Of a DNA stretch of 64,000 nucleotides, positions 28,854 to 38,952 are shown one piece after another (position 1 is the first letter of the stretch; each line of letters opens with the position of its first letter). Where the stretch lies: assembly GCA_022009675.1 (NCBI GenBank), contig CP091718.1:930001-994000 (forward strand). The letters run 5' to 3'. This stretch comes from Oscillospiraceae bacterium (GTDB taxonomy: Bacteria; Bacillota; Clostridia; Oscillospirales; CAG-272). Below the pieces are notes generated by a model. It made no database searches. It was not told where the DNA came from and saw only the letters and a list, made by a program, of their open reading frames with translations. A program made the translations under genes and the position numbers.

Positions 28854-29648
28854 ATGATGAAAGCCAACTACCACACCCACACGTGGCGTTGTAACCACGC
28901 CGAGCCGGACGAGCGCGCCTACGTGCAGGCGGCGCTGGACACCGGACTGAAGGTGCTGGGCTTCTCCGACCATTCGCCCTACCCCTTCGATGACGGCTAC
29001 TGCTCCGGATTCCGGATGCGCTGCGACCAGACAGCCGAGTATATCCGCACGATTGCGGCACTGCGCGACGAGTACCGGGGGGATATCGACATGCATATCG
29101 GCTTTGAGGCGGAGTATTACCCCCGCTACTTCGGGCGGCTGCTGGAGATGCTGGAGCCGACCGAGTATGAGTATCTCATTCTGGGACAGCACTTTTTGGG
29201 CAATGAGCTGGACAGTCAGCCAAACTTTGCGGAGACGGATGACCCCGCGCGCCTGCGCCAATACACAGACCAGTGCATGGAGGCGCTGAATACGGGGGCG
29301 TTCTCCTGCTTTGCCCACCCGGACGTGATGCACTTTGTCGGCGATGAGACGCTGTACCGCGCAGAGTCGCGGCGGCTGTGCCGCGAGGCAAAGGCGTGCG
29401 GCGTGCCGCTGGAGATCAACCTGCTGGGAATGGGACTGCACCGCTACTACCCGCGCGAGGCGTTCTGGGAGGAAGCGGCGGCGGTCGGCAATGCGGTCAT
29501 CCTCGGCTGGGACGCGCACCGGCGCGACTGGATGCGGCAGACCGAGCAGGAAGCCGCAGGCGAGGCGCTGATTGCCCGGCTGGGACTGCACAGGCTGGAT
29601 TACCTGACGCTGATCCGCCCGCATCCCGCGGCACATACCGGGAAATAA
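28854..29648 (+). CDS. PHP-domain phosphatase, histidinol-phosphatase type
   Basis: 264 residues, intact. PHP metal motifs: NYHTHTWRC at the N-terminus, GFSDHSPYPF, HIGFEAEYYP, FAHPDVMHF and GWDAHR at the C-terminus. This set matches HisK-type histidinol-phosphate phosphatases, which complete histidine synthesis, but related PHP proteins have other phosphoester substrates and no other his gene is in view. It follows the ACP gene by 107 nt without a visible promoter. Confidence 0.85.
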   Translation: MMKANYHTHTWRCNHAEPDERAYVQAALDTGLKVLGFSDHSPYPFDDGYCSGFRMRCDQTAEYIRTIAALRDEYRGDIDMHIGFEAEYYPRYFGRLLEMLEPTEYEYLILGQHFLGNELDSQPNFAETDDPARLRQYTDQCMEALNTGAFSCFAHPDVMHFVGDETLYRAESRRLCREAKACGVPLEINLLGMGLHRYYPREAFWEEAAAVGNAVILGWDAHRRDWMRQTEQEAAGEALIARLGLHRLDYLTLIRPHPAAHTGK

Positions 29649-29737
29649 CGCCCCGCTATATTTGGACATACAGCGCAAAAACGGACGGTCAAAACTGTAC
29701 AGATAGCCGAAAATGCGCGGACACCATTGTCTTATCC

Positions 29738-29766
29738 TTGACGGGCGGGCGAAAATGTGCTATACT
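29738..29766 (+). promoter_or_regulatory. Promoter of the binding lipoprotein
   Basis: TTGACG, 17-nt spacer, TATACT; start codon about 80 nt downstream behind AAGGAGGA. Confidence 0.8.
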
Positions 29767-29844
29767 GTAGGTTGACAAAGAGTGCGCCTGTCGGGAAACG
29801 GACGGGCGCACCGACACGAAATAAATTAAGGAGGATAACCAAAC

Positions 29845-31342
29845 ATGAAAAGCAAACTGACAACCGCGCTGACACTCCTTCTGGCGCTGGTTTTTGTTGT
29901 GAGCAGTTTTGCCGGCTGCGCCAACGGCGGCGAGGGAACCGAGTCCGGCAGCGCATCCGGTTCCGATGCGACCGACAGCGGCAGCGAAACCAGTGAGATC
30001 GCCAATGCCAAGGAAGAGCTTGGCAAGGTGGACTGGGGCGGAAAAGAATTCGGCATCCTGCTGTATGACGGCTTTTCCGGCGAAGTCAAGGCGGAGGACG
30101 GCGTTGTGGACAAGGAGGGCGGAAACTCTCAGGTCATCAACGATGCCGTGTACACGCGTAACAACCTGCTGGAGAGTGAATGCGGTCTGAAGTTCAACTG
30201 GGTGCTCAAGCCCGCCGACCAGGCAACCAAGGCAATCAGCACCGAAGCCACGGTGCCTACGGGCGAGTTCTACCTCATCGACTACCGTCTGCGCGATACC
30301 GCACAGGCGGCGACCTCCGGCTATCTGCATGACTTCATCAACATGGGAATCGACCTTGACAAATCCTGGTGGGACACCGGAACGGCAGACTTCGCCCTCA
30401 ACCAGAAGGTGTACTTTATGTGCGGCGACGTCAACTTTGTGGATGATGACTTCACCTACGTGCTGATTTTCAACAAGAAGATGCGCGAGGCATACGCCAA
30501 GACGGTTGCCGATCCGTATCAGACCGTCCGCGACTGGGAGTGGACGCTGGATTATTTCAACAAGATCATTCAGGGCGTTTCCGCCGATAACGGTGACGGC
30601 AAGTGGGATGAGAACGATACCTACGGCTTTGTCACGACGTGGGAGTACGGCAACACCTTCTTCATTGGCTCCGACCTGCGCTACATCCTCAACGACCGCA
30701 CCATGGATACGCCTGTGCTGGGTCTGGAGGACAACATGACCAAGGCACTGCAGGTGCTGGCAACCGCCAAGGCGATCTATCACGACAACAACGCGACCTT
30801 CATGTCCCCTCCCGGGGAGGAGAACCGTGGTCTTTCCTGCTTCAAGGGCGGACGCGCCATGTTCTACTCCGAGATTGCCAACTACCTGCCTACCCTGAAC
30901 AAGGATATGGACGGTGACTACGGCGTTCTGCCTGTGCCGAAGTACGACAAGGCGCAGCAGTACTACCGCACCTGGACGCATGAGAGCGGTTCCTGCCTGT
31001 CCATCACTGCCAGCGTGCCGGAAGACATCGCCGAGAAGGTCGGCAAGACGATTCAGTACTATGCCATCTTCTCCTCGCAGGAAGTCAAGCCCGCTTACTA
31101 CAACATCATGCTGACTTCCCGGAACATCCGCGATGCGGAGTCCGGCGAGATGCTGGATTTGATTTTTCCAGAACCGCGTGTTTGATATGGCGTTCTACTT
31201 TGCGGATACCTTCAGCTTCTACAATCTGTTCAAGAATGACGTTTACAAGAAGGACTCCAACAGGTTCAGCTCCGAATACATGTCTGCCAAGAAGAGCTTC
31301 CCTGCTCAGCTCAGGCGGGTAATGAGAAAGCTGAGCAAGTAA
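29845..31342 (+). CDS. Extracellular solute-binding lipoprotein, sugar type (one frameshift)
   Basis: About 498 residues. Lipoprotein signal ending VVSSFAGC, Ser/Gly/Thr linker, then a family 1-like binding domain (VIFNKKMREAYAK-like segment LIFNKKMREAYAKTV, DWEWTLDYFNKII, GRAMFYSEIANYL, YGVLPVPKYDKAQ), typical of ABC importers for sugars and oligosaccharides. One extra T in a run near 31164-31168 hides the C-terminus QNRVFDMAFYFADTF. No permease or ATPase gene is adjacent, and a rhamnosidase follows 1.3 kb on, so an oligosaccharide ligand is plausible but not shown. Confidence 0.85.
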
Positions 31343-31375
31343 TTCAGCAGCTTCCCGGGCTTCCTTGCCCGAGGC

Positions 31376-31410
31376 GCCCCGCGCGGCACTTGTGCCGCGC
31401 GGGGCTTGCT
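31376..31410 (+). terminator. Terminator of the binding lipoprotein
   Basis: GCCCCGCGCGGCAC-TT-GTGCCGCGCGGGGC, a perfect 14-bp stem, then TTGCTTGCC. Confidence 0.8.
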
Positions 31411-32475
31411 TGCCGGCTATCCCTGCCGCTGTGGTGCCCGATGGGGTGGCGTGCCCCGGCGGCACTGGCTATCCCAGCCACTGTGGTACTCGGCGGGAGG
31501 TTTGCCCGGCAGGTCGCCGGGGCGGCGGGTGTTGGCGGTGCCCAAAGGGTGGTTTGCCCGGTTGATCGCCTGCTTACCTTGCCTTTAGCTTGCTTTCTTT
31601 CCCCCATCCTCCCCGCCCGCGCTCGCAGAGCCTCTTCCTCCGGGGAAGGGGTAGATTAAGGTTATTTTTCATGCAAGGGGCTTCGCCCCTTGCATCCCCT
31701 CGGGCTGAGCCTATGGTTCGCCGCATAACCGAAAGAAAGAGGTTCCCCGCGAGTGGTGCCGCCCGGGTTCAGCCGCCGGGTACCTGCATGGCAAGGCTTG
31801 TAAGTGCCGCAAGCGGTCTAATGCCGGGGAGTGCCGGGGGCGAAGCCCCCGGCGAAAATAAACTTTGGATCTCCCCTTCCCGTTGGGAAGGGGGGCGGGG
31901 AGATGGGGGAAAGAAATAAAGCCAAAGGCAAGGCTGGCAGGCGACGAAAAGCACGCCACCCCTTGGGTACCGCTAACACTCTCCGTCCCCGGCAACGCAG
32001 GGGCACGCCCTCCGCTGGGTACCCGTTTTTGCTGGAACTGTAAATGCCGCCCGGGTTCAACCCCGGGGATGCAAGGGGCGGAGCCCCTGCATAAGAAAAA
32101 CTAAAAATCTCCCCTTCCCGGCGGGAAGGGGTAGATGAGGTTATTTTTCATGCAAGGGGCTTCGCCCCTTGCATCCCCAGGCTGAGCCTATGGTTCGCCG
32201 CATAACCGAAAAGAAAGAGGTTCCCCGCGAGTGGTGCCGCCCGGGTTCAGCCGCCGGGTACCTGCATGGCAAGGCTTGTAAGTGCCGCAAGCGGTCTAAT
32301 GCCGGGGTGCCGGGGGCGAAGCCCCCGTCGAAAATAAACTTTGGATCTCCCCCTTCCCCGGAGGGAAGGGGGCTGAGGGATAGGGGGCAGCAAAAGCAAA
32401 CTAAAGGCAAGGTTGGCGGGCGACAAAAAAGCACGCCACCCCTTGGGCACGCCCCGGCAAAAACTCCCCTCCACG
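31411..32475. repeat. Repeat mosaic with a ~200-bp direct duplication
   Basis: A composite unit (R1 in TTC orientation, CTATGGTTCGCCGCATAACC, GGTTCCCCGCGAGTGGTGCC, R2) occurs at about 31669-31870 and again at about 32147-32345, nearly identical. Between them lie R3, an R1 with GGA loop (about 32068) and CGCTAACACTCTCCGTCCCC. The GCCGCTGTGG module is present at the left end. No gene. Confidence 0.85.
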
Positions 32476-32500
32476 CTCTGAAAAAAATCCCGTAATCCTA

Positions 32501-32530
32501 TTGACTTTTTGCCCCGCCGCATGGTATCAT
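32501..32530 (+). promoter_or_regulatory. Promoter of the rhamnosidase gene
   Basis: TTGACT, 18-nt spacer, TATCAT; start codon 73 nt downstream behind AGAAAGGCAGG. Confidence 0.7.
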
Positions 32531-32603
32531 ATTTACAAGGATCCCCCGGATAACTTGCACGAATATATAGCAGAAGCACCAAAAAAGAAAGGCAGGAACG
32601 ACA

Positions 32604-35154
32604 ATGCTCTATCTAAAAAAACTGTATCTTGACGGCACACCGCTGGAGGACATCGTAACGGTTGCCGAATTCTCCCGACAGCACGCCGCACCGGCGCTGT
32701 CGTGGTCGCTCGGCTCCGACCGCCCGGACGGAACACAGACCGCGTACACCCTGACACTGACCGACCTGGATAGCAGGAAGGTGCTGTACGAAAGCGGAAG
32801 AGTCGAAACGGCGGCACAGACCGCCACCTTCCCGGCAGGCGATTTCCCGGCGGGCGCATTGCTCCACGCCGACCTTCTCGTCGAGGATGACGCAGGCGGC
32901 ACCGCCACGGGCGAGGAGCTGTTTTTCAACGGCGCACTGGATGCGTTCCCCGGCACATGGATCAGCTCGCAGGAGGACGAGGGGAACCGCGTCCTGCATT
33001 TCTATCGCGATTTCGTCCCCAAGCAGCCGGTGGCGGACGCGGTGCTGTATACCTGCGGGCTGGGCTACCACAAGGCGTACCTGAATGACGAGGAAACAGA
33101 CGACGCCGAGCTGGATCCCGCCCACAGTAACTACGCGCACGTCTGCTACTACCGCGTCACGCCGGGCGTCGGCGAGATCGTGACCGAGGGACTGAACAGA
33201 CTGGAGATCAAGGTTGCCCCCGGCTGGCGCAAGAACGGCACGGAGTTCATGTTCTCCATGCTGGGTGAGCGGAAGATCGAGTTCTACGGCGACAGCCAGC
33301 TTTGGGCACTGCTTCGCCTGACCTACGAGGACGGCACGACAGAGGACATCGCCACGGGCGAGGACTGGTTCTGCGTGGTGGGCGCGCAGGAATCCGAGAT
33401 ATTCAACGGCGAGACCTTCGATGCGCGCCGGAACCGGGAGCCGGAGGAGCTGGATCCGCGCCACGCGCGCGCGGTGCCGGCGCCGGGCGGCGTCATGCGC
33501 CCCATGACACTGCAGCCCATCCGTCAGCAGGAGGTCTACGAGCCGGTGGAGATAACCGGTCCGAAGCCCGGAATGTTCGTGGTGGATTTCGGGCAGAATA
33601 TCGCGGGCGTGGTGAGCCTTGACCTGCCCGACGGGATGGAGGCGGGCACCCGGGTGGTTCTGCGGCACGCCGAGGAGCTGAACGAGGACGGCACGCTGTT
33701 CACCGAGCCTCTGCGCGGGGCAAAGCAGACCGACACCTACATCGCGGCGGGCGACGAGCGCGACCTGGAAGAGTGGATGCCGGAGTTCACCTACCATGGG
33801 TTCCGCTACGTGGAGGTGACGGGGCTGGCTGCGCTGGAGCCCGAGGACATCCGCGCGGTGGCATTGCACACGGATATACAGAAGCGTTCCAGCTTCACCT
33901 GCGGCAGTGCGATGCTGAACGCGATCCAGCAGAACCTGCTCATGACCGAGAAGGACAACCTGCATTCCATTCTGACCGACTGCCCGCAGCGCGACGAGCG
34001 CATGGCGTGGATGAACGACGCGACCGTGCGCTTTGAGGAAACGCCCTACAACTTTGATGTGTCGCGCATTTTCCCCAAGATCATGCTGGATATTCACAAC
34101 GAGCAGCGCGCCGAGGGACAGTTTACCTGCTGTTCCCCCTACATTTACGGCGGTCTGCCCGCCGATCCGGTCTGCTCCTCCTACCTGATGGCGGGCAAGC
34201 AGGCGCTGATGCACTGCGGCGAGCTGAACGCGGTGGATGAGCTGTTCGACGGCATGGCGGCGTGGGAGGATTTCCTGCTTTCGCACAGCCCGGACGGCAC
34301 CGTGGATTATTCCTACTACGGCGACTGGGCGGCGCCGGGGGTATGCCTGCATCGGCGGCGAGGAGGGCGCGACCAACGCCGAGACGCCCGGTGTGCTGAT
34401 GTCCACCGGCTACTCCTACTTCAACTGCGTGACGCTTGCGGATTTTGCCCGCCGGACGGGGCGGCACGCGGCGGAAAGCAAGTACCGCGCGGCGGCGGCT
34501 CGTGTGCGCGACGCCTTCCTTGCCAAGTGGTTTGACCCGGCAACGGCGCGTGTTGCGACCGGCTCCATGGGCGCGCAGGCGTTTGCCCTGTGGCTGGGCA
34601 TTCTCCCGCCGGAGTCCGAGGCGGCGGCGGCGCGCCTGATGCGGGATGATCTGGTCAACCGGGACTACCGCTTCACCACCGGCAACCTCTGCACGCGCTA
34701 CCTGCTGGATATGCTGGCGAAGTTCGGCTACGCCGACGAAGCCTATACCCTCCTGACCCGCGACACCTACCCCTCCTTCGGCTTCATGATCCAGAACGAA
34801 GCAACCACTGTCTGGGAGCGCTTCGAGCTGAAGAAGAACCCCAATATGAACTCCCATAACCACCCGATGTACGGCGCCGTCGGCTCCTGGTTCTACCAGT
34901 ACCTCGCCGGTATCACACCGACCGCCCCCGGCTTTGCCGAAATGACCATCAAGCCCGTCTTCCCCTCTGCCCTCCTGTCTGCCCACGCCGTCGTGGATAC
35001 CGTCATGGGCGAGGTCTCCGTCCGCTGGGCAAAACGCTACGGGAAACTGTTCCTCTTCGTCCAGCTCCCCTTCGGCTCCGTCGCCCACCTGGACTTCAAC
35101 GGTACCCAAACGACCCTGCGCGGCGGCTACCACGTGTTTGAAAAAAACCTGTAA
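32604..35154 (+). CDS. GH78 alpha-L-rhamnosidase (one frameshift)
   Basis: About 850 residues. Removes terminal alpha-L-rhamnose from oligosaccharides or glycosides. N-terminal sandwich domains (TWISSQEDEGNRVLHFYRDF, TCGLGYHKAYLND, APGWRKNGTEF) are followed by GPKPGMFVVDFGQNIAG, EFTYHGFRYVEVTG and the family hallmark LTDCPQRDERMAWMNDATV, then the (alpha/alpha)6 catalytic barrel and a C-terminal sandwich. The frame slips near 34335-34345 (SYYGDWAAPG joined to ACIGGEEGATNAETPG). No signal peptide, so it acts in the cytoplasm on imported sugars. Single gene with its own promoter. Confidence 0.92.
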
Positions 35155-35189
35155 TCTCCCCGCATTCCGGCAACCTGCGGGGGAGAAGC

Positions 35190-36190
35190 GCCGGGGGACT
35201 CTTTGAAAGAGACCCCCAGACCCCCAGAACTTTCCTCGAATTTGTTATAACACCCGGCTTCAGTCCCCGCCGGGCAGCGGAACGGCAGGACGAGTCGGCA
35301 ACAAGCCGGGCAAGCCCCCTGCGGCACTTGCTATCCCTGCCCCGGGGGAGAGGACCATCTCAAACGCCGAAGTTCCTCTCCCCCGGTCCCCCCTCTCCTT
35401 GGCTGCCGGCACTGCTCTAAAGACATGATCTCTGTCGAATTTGCACCGAATAGCAAACTCCCTTTGCGCGGGGTACCAATACGCAGGGTCTGTAAGTGCC
35501 GCAAATGGTTTAATGCAGGGGTGCCGGGGGCGCCAGCCCCCGGCGAAAATAAACTAAAGTCTCCCCCTTCCCCGGAGAGGCTGAGGGATGGGGGGCAAAA
35601 ACGGCTAAAGTAGGAAATAGACCGGCAACCAAAACCGCCGCGCCCCCCTCCGGCGCGTGAGCCGCCGCCCCTCTCCAGTGCCGCCCGGGTTCAGCCCCCC
35701 TTGGGTTGCCTGTATGGCATGATTGTTCAGTGCCGCAAGCGGTTCAGCCCCCGGGGATGCAAGGGGCGAAGCCCCTTGCATACTTTGGTCTCCCCCTTCC
35801 CGCCGGGAAGGGGTCGAGAGGATGGGGGCAGGAAAGACAATAAAAGGCAGGACAGGCAGGCGACCGAGGTGGCAAGCCCCCTTGGGCACCATATCGGCGG
35901 GGGGCAATCCGGCAACCAAAACCGCCGCGCCCCCCGCCGGCGCGTGAGCCGCCGCCCCCGCCCCGCAAGGGGCAAGCCTACTTCGGACACCCACTTGGCG
36001 GGTTCTGTAAGTGCCGCAAGCGGTTAAATGCCGGGGATGCAAGGGGCGAAGCCCCTTGCATAAAATACTCTGGTCTCCCCCTTCCCGCTGGGAAGGGGGC
36101 TGGGGGGATGGGGGCAGAAAAACGGCTAAAGTAGGAAATAGACCAGCGACCAAAACCGCTGCGCCCCCCTCCTTCCCCCCCAAAAAAACC
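35190..36190. repeat. Repeat mosaic (R5, R4, R2, R3, R1)
   Basis: R5 variant at about 35193-35235 (one arm ends AGACCCCC), R4 at about 35337-35412, R2 at about 35520-35550, R1 at about 35757-35781 and 36036-36062, and R3 copies between them. GGCGCGTGAGCCGCCGCCCC occurs twice. No gene. Confidence 0.8.
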
Positions 36191-36217
36191 AAAATAACAG
36201 CCGGAAAGGAATACAGT

Positions 36218-37933
36218 ATGGAAGAATACATGAAACAATACCACCGCTGGCTGGCATCCGACAGCCTGACGGCAGACGAGAAGGCAGAACTCCTCGCCAT
36301 TCAGGACGACGATAACGAACTGCGCCTGCGCTTCACACACTACCTGTCCTTCGGCACTGCCGGATTGCGCGGCGTCATGAAAACAGGCATGAACGCCATG
36401 AATACCCATACAGTCGCCTACGCAACGCAGGCGCTGGCAGAGCTGATCCGCCGCGAGGGCAAATCCGCCGCCGGCGTGGTCATCGCCTATGACTGCCGTA
36501 ACCATTCGCAGGAGTTCGCCCGGACGGCGGCTTCCGTGCTGACGGCGGCGGATATCCCGGTCTACCTGTTTGACGAACTGCGCCCGACGCCGGAGCTGTC
36601 GTTTGCCCTGCGCCACCTGCACTGCGTCGCGGGAATCAACATCACCGCCTCGCATAATCCGCGCCAGTACAACGGCTATAAGGCGTACTGGGAGGACGGC
36701 GCACAGCTCCCGCCGGAGCACGCGGACGTGGTCGCATCGGTCATGGAAAGCCTGGACATTTTCGCGGACGTCCATACGGTCGATTTCGGACAGGCGCTGA
36801 GCGCCGGAAAGATCACCCTGCTGGGGCGCGACATCGACGAAGCGTACCTTGCCGAAGTGGAGAAGCAGGCGGTCAACCCGCGCGCGGTGCGGGACGTGGC
36901 GGACAACCTCAAGATCGTGTATACGCCCCTGCACGGTGCGGGGTATCGGCTTGTGCCGGAAATCCTGCGCCGGATCGGTCTGCGGAACCTGTTCACCGTG
37001 CCGGAGCAGATGGTCATCGACGGGGATTTCCCGACAGTCGAAAAGCCCAACCCGGAGTATCGGGCGGCGTTTGAGCTTGGCATCGGCATCGCCGACCGCG
37101 TGGGATCGGATCTTGTCATTGCGACCGATCCGGACGCCGACCGCGTGGGCGTGGTCTCCCGGACGCGTGACGGCAGCTTTGCCACCATCACCGGCAATCA
37201 GATGGGCTGCCTGCTTCTGGAATATATCCTGACTGCATATGAGGAAACCGGCACCATGCCGGATCACCCCTTCGCCGTCAAGACCATTGTGACCACCGAA
37301 CTGGCGGCGAAAATCTGCCGCGCGCACGGAGTCGTCATGCACAACGTGCTGACCGGCTTCAAGTTTATCGGCGAAGTCATCAAGGACTATGAGCAAAAGG
37401 GCTTCGGGCACTTTATCCTGGGCTTTGAGGAAAGCTACGGCTACCTCAAGGGAACCTATGCCCGCGATAAGGACGCCGTGGTCGCCTCCATGCTCATCAC
37501 CGAAATGACCGCTTATTATAAGCGCCGCGGCATGACGCTTTCCGACGCGCTGGATGCTCTCTATGCCAAGTACGGCTTCTGCTACGAGGCAAACGTGGAG
37601 ATCTACATGGAAGGGCTGGACGGTCCCGCCCGCATGGCTGCCCTGATGGATTCCCTGCGCTCCCCGGCTCCCGCGTCCATTGCGGGCGTGCGCGTCGTCC
37701 GCTTCGGCGACTACCAGGCTGCCCTCCTGACCGATTGCATCTCCGGCTCCTCCCAGCCGACCTGCCTGCCCCGCTCCAACGTCCTCTCCTTCTCGCTCGA
37801 AAACGGCGACGTCATCGTCGTCCGCCCCTCCGGTACCGAACCCAAAATTAAATTCTACTTCCTCCTCTCCGGCTCTGACCTCCCCGATACCCAGCGCAAA
37901 ATGGCTCTCTATCGCACTTCCCTCGGCGTTTAA
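36218..37933 (+). CDS. pgcA: Phosphoglucomutase (PgcA-type phospho-sugar mutase)
   Basis: 571 residues, intact, the size of the larger Firmicutes phosphoglucomutases. Interconverts glucose 1- and 6-phosphate, feeding glycolysis, glycogen or envelope polymers. Sites: FGTAGLRGVM near the N-terminus, phosphoserine loop ITASHNPRQYNGYKAY, metal loop ATDPDADRVG, substrate loop GFEESYGYLKGTYARDKDAV, phosphate loop RPSGTEPKIKFY. GGAAAGGA lies 8 nt before the start; a longer in-frame reading runs into repeats and is rejected. Only distantly related to the mutase at 20.5 kb. Confidence 0.95.
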   Translation: MEEYMKQYHRWLASDSLTADEKAELLAIQDDDNELRLRFTHYLSFGTAGLRGVMKTGMNAMNTHTVAYATQALAELIRREGKSAAGVVIAYDCRNHSQEFARTAASVLTAADIPVYLFDELRPTPELSFALRHLHCVAGINITASHNPRQYNGYKAYWEDGAQLPPEHADVVASVMESLDIFADVHTVDFGQALSAGKITLLGRDIDEAYLAEVEKQAVNPRAVRDVADNLKIVYTPLHGAGYRLVPEILRRIGLRNLFTVPEQMVIDGDFPTVEKPNPEYRAAFELGIGIADRVGSDLVIATDPDADRVGVVSRTRDGSFATITGNQMGCLLLEYILTAYEETGTMPDHPFAVKTIVTTELAAKICRAHGVVMHNVLTGFKFIGEVIKDYEQKGFGHFILGFEESYGYLKGTYARDKDAVVASMLITEMTAYYKRRGMTLSDALDALYAKYGFCYEANVEIYMEGLDGPARMAALMDSLRSPAPASIAGVRVVRFGDYQAALLTDCISGSSQPTCLPRSNVLSFSLENGDVIVVRPSGTEPKIKFYFLLSGSDLPDTQRKMALYRTSLGV

Positions 37934-37944
37934 GGGGGGAGAGA

Positions 37945-38905
37945 CGCCGGGGGACTCTTGAAAAGAGTCCCCCAGACCCCGGGGATGGGGGCGAAGAAGC
38001 ACCAGGGGGACTCTTGAAAGAGTCCCCCGAACCCCCAGAACTTTCCCGAATGTGTCATTGACCGAAGCCAGCATCGCCCGGGTTCAGCCCCCGGGGATGC
38101 AAGGGGCAAAGAAGCGCCGGAGGACTCTTGAAAAGAGTCTCCCGAACCCCCCAGAACTTTCCCGAATGTGTCGCTGACCGAAGCCAGCGTCGCCCGGGCT
38201 CAGCCCCCCCTTGGGTTTGCCTGTATGGCATGATTTGTCAGTGTCGCCCGGGCGCAGCCCCCGGGGATGCAAAGGGGCGAAGCCCCTTGCATAAAAATAA
38301 CCTTGGTCTCCCCCTTCCCGCCGGGAAGGGGGTCGAGGGGATGGGGGGCGAAGAGCGCCGGGGGACTCTTGAAAGAGTCCCCCAAACCCCCAGAACTTTC
38401 CCGAATATGTCGTTGACCGAAGCCAGCATCGCCCGGGTTCAGCCCCCCTTGGGCTTGCCTGTATGGCATGATTTGTCAGTGCCGTAAGCGGTTCAGTGCA
38501 GGGGCGCCGGGGGCGCCAGCCCCCGGCGAAATAAACTAAAAGTCTCCCCCTTCCCGCCGGGAAGAGCGCTCTGCGAGCGCGGGTCGGGAGGGATGGGGGC
38601 GAAGAGCGCCGGGGGACTCTTGAAAGAGTCCCCCAGCCCCCCAGAACTTTCCTCGAATTTGTTATAACACCCGGCTTCAGCCCTCTCCGGGCGCGTGAGG
38701 CGCCACCCCCATTCCCGCATCGCCCGGGTTCAGCCCCCTCGGGGGTTGCCTGTATGGCATGATTTGTCAGTGCCGTAAGCGGTTCAGTGCAGGGGTGCCG
38801 GGGCGCCAGCCCCAGCGAAAATAAACTAAAAGTCTCCCCCTTCCCCGGCGGGGAAGGGGGTCGAGATGGGGGCAAAAAGAAGATAAAAGTATAGTCAGCC
38901 GGCGA
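37945..38905. repeat. Repeat mosaic dominated by R5 (five copies)
   Basis: R5 copies at about 37950, 38008, 38122, 38363 and 38608, alternating with ACCGAAGCCAGCATCGCCCG segments, R1 (about 38270), R2-like and R3 copies, the TGCCTGTATGGCATGATT segment three times, and one R3 carrying the AGCGCTCTGCGAGCGC insert. The densest R5 cluster in the window. No gene. Confidence 0.85.
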
Positions 38906-38952
38906 CAAAAAGGCAAGCCCCCGAAAAAAACACAAAAAGAAAGGAGCCCCCC

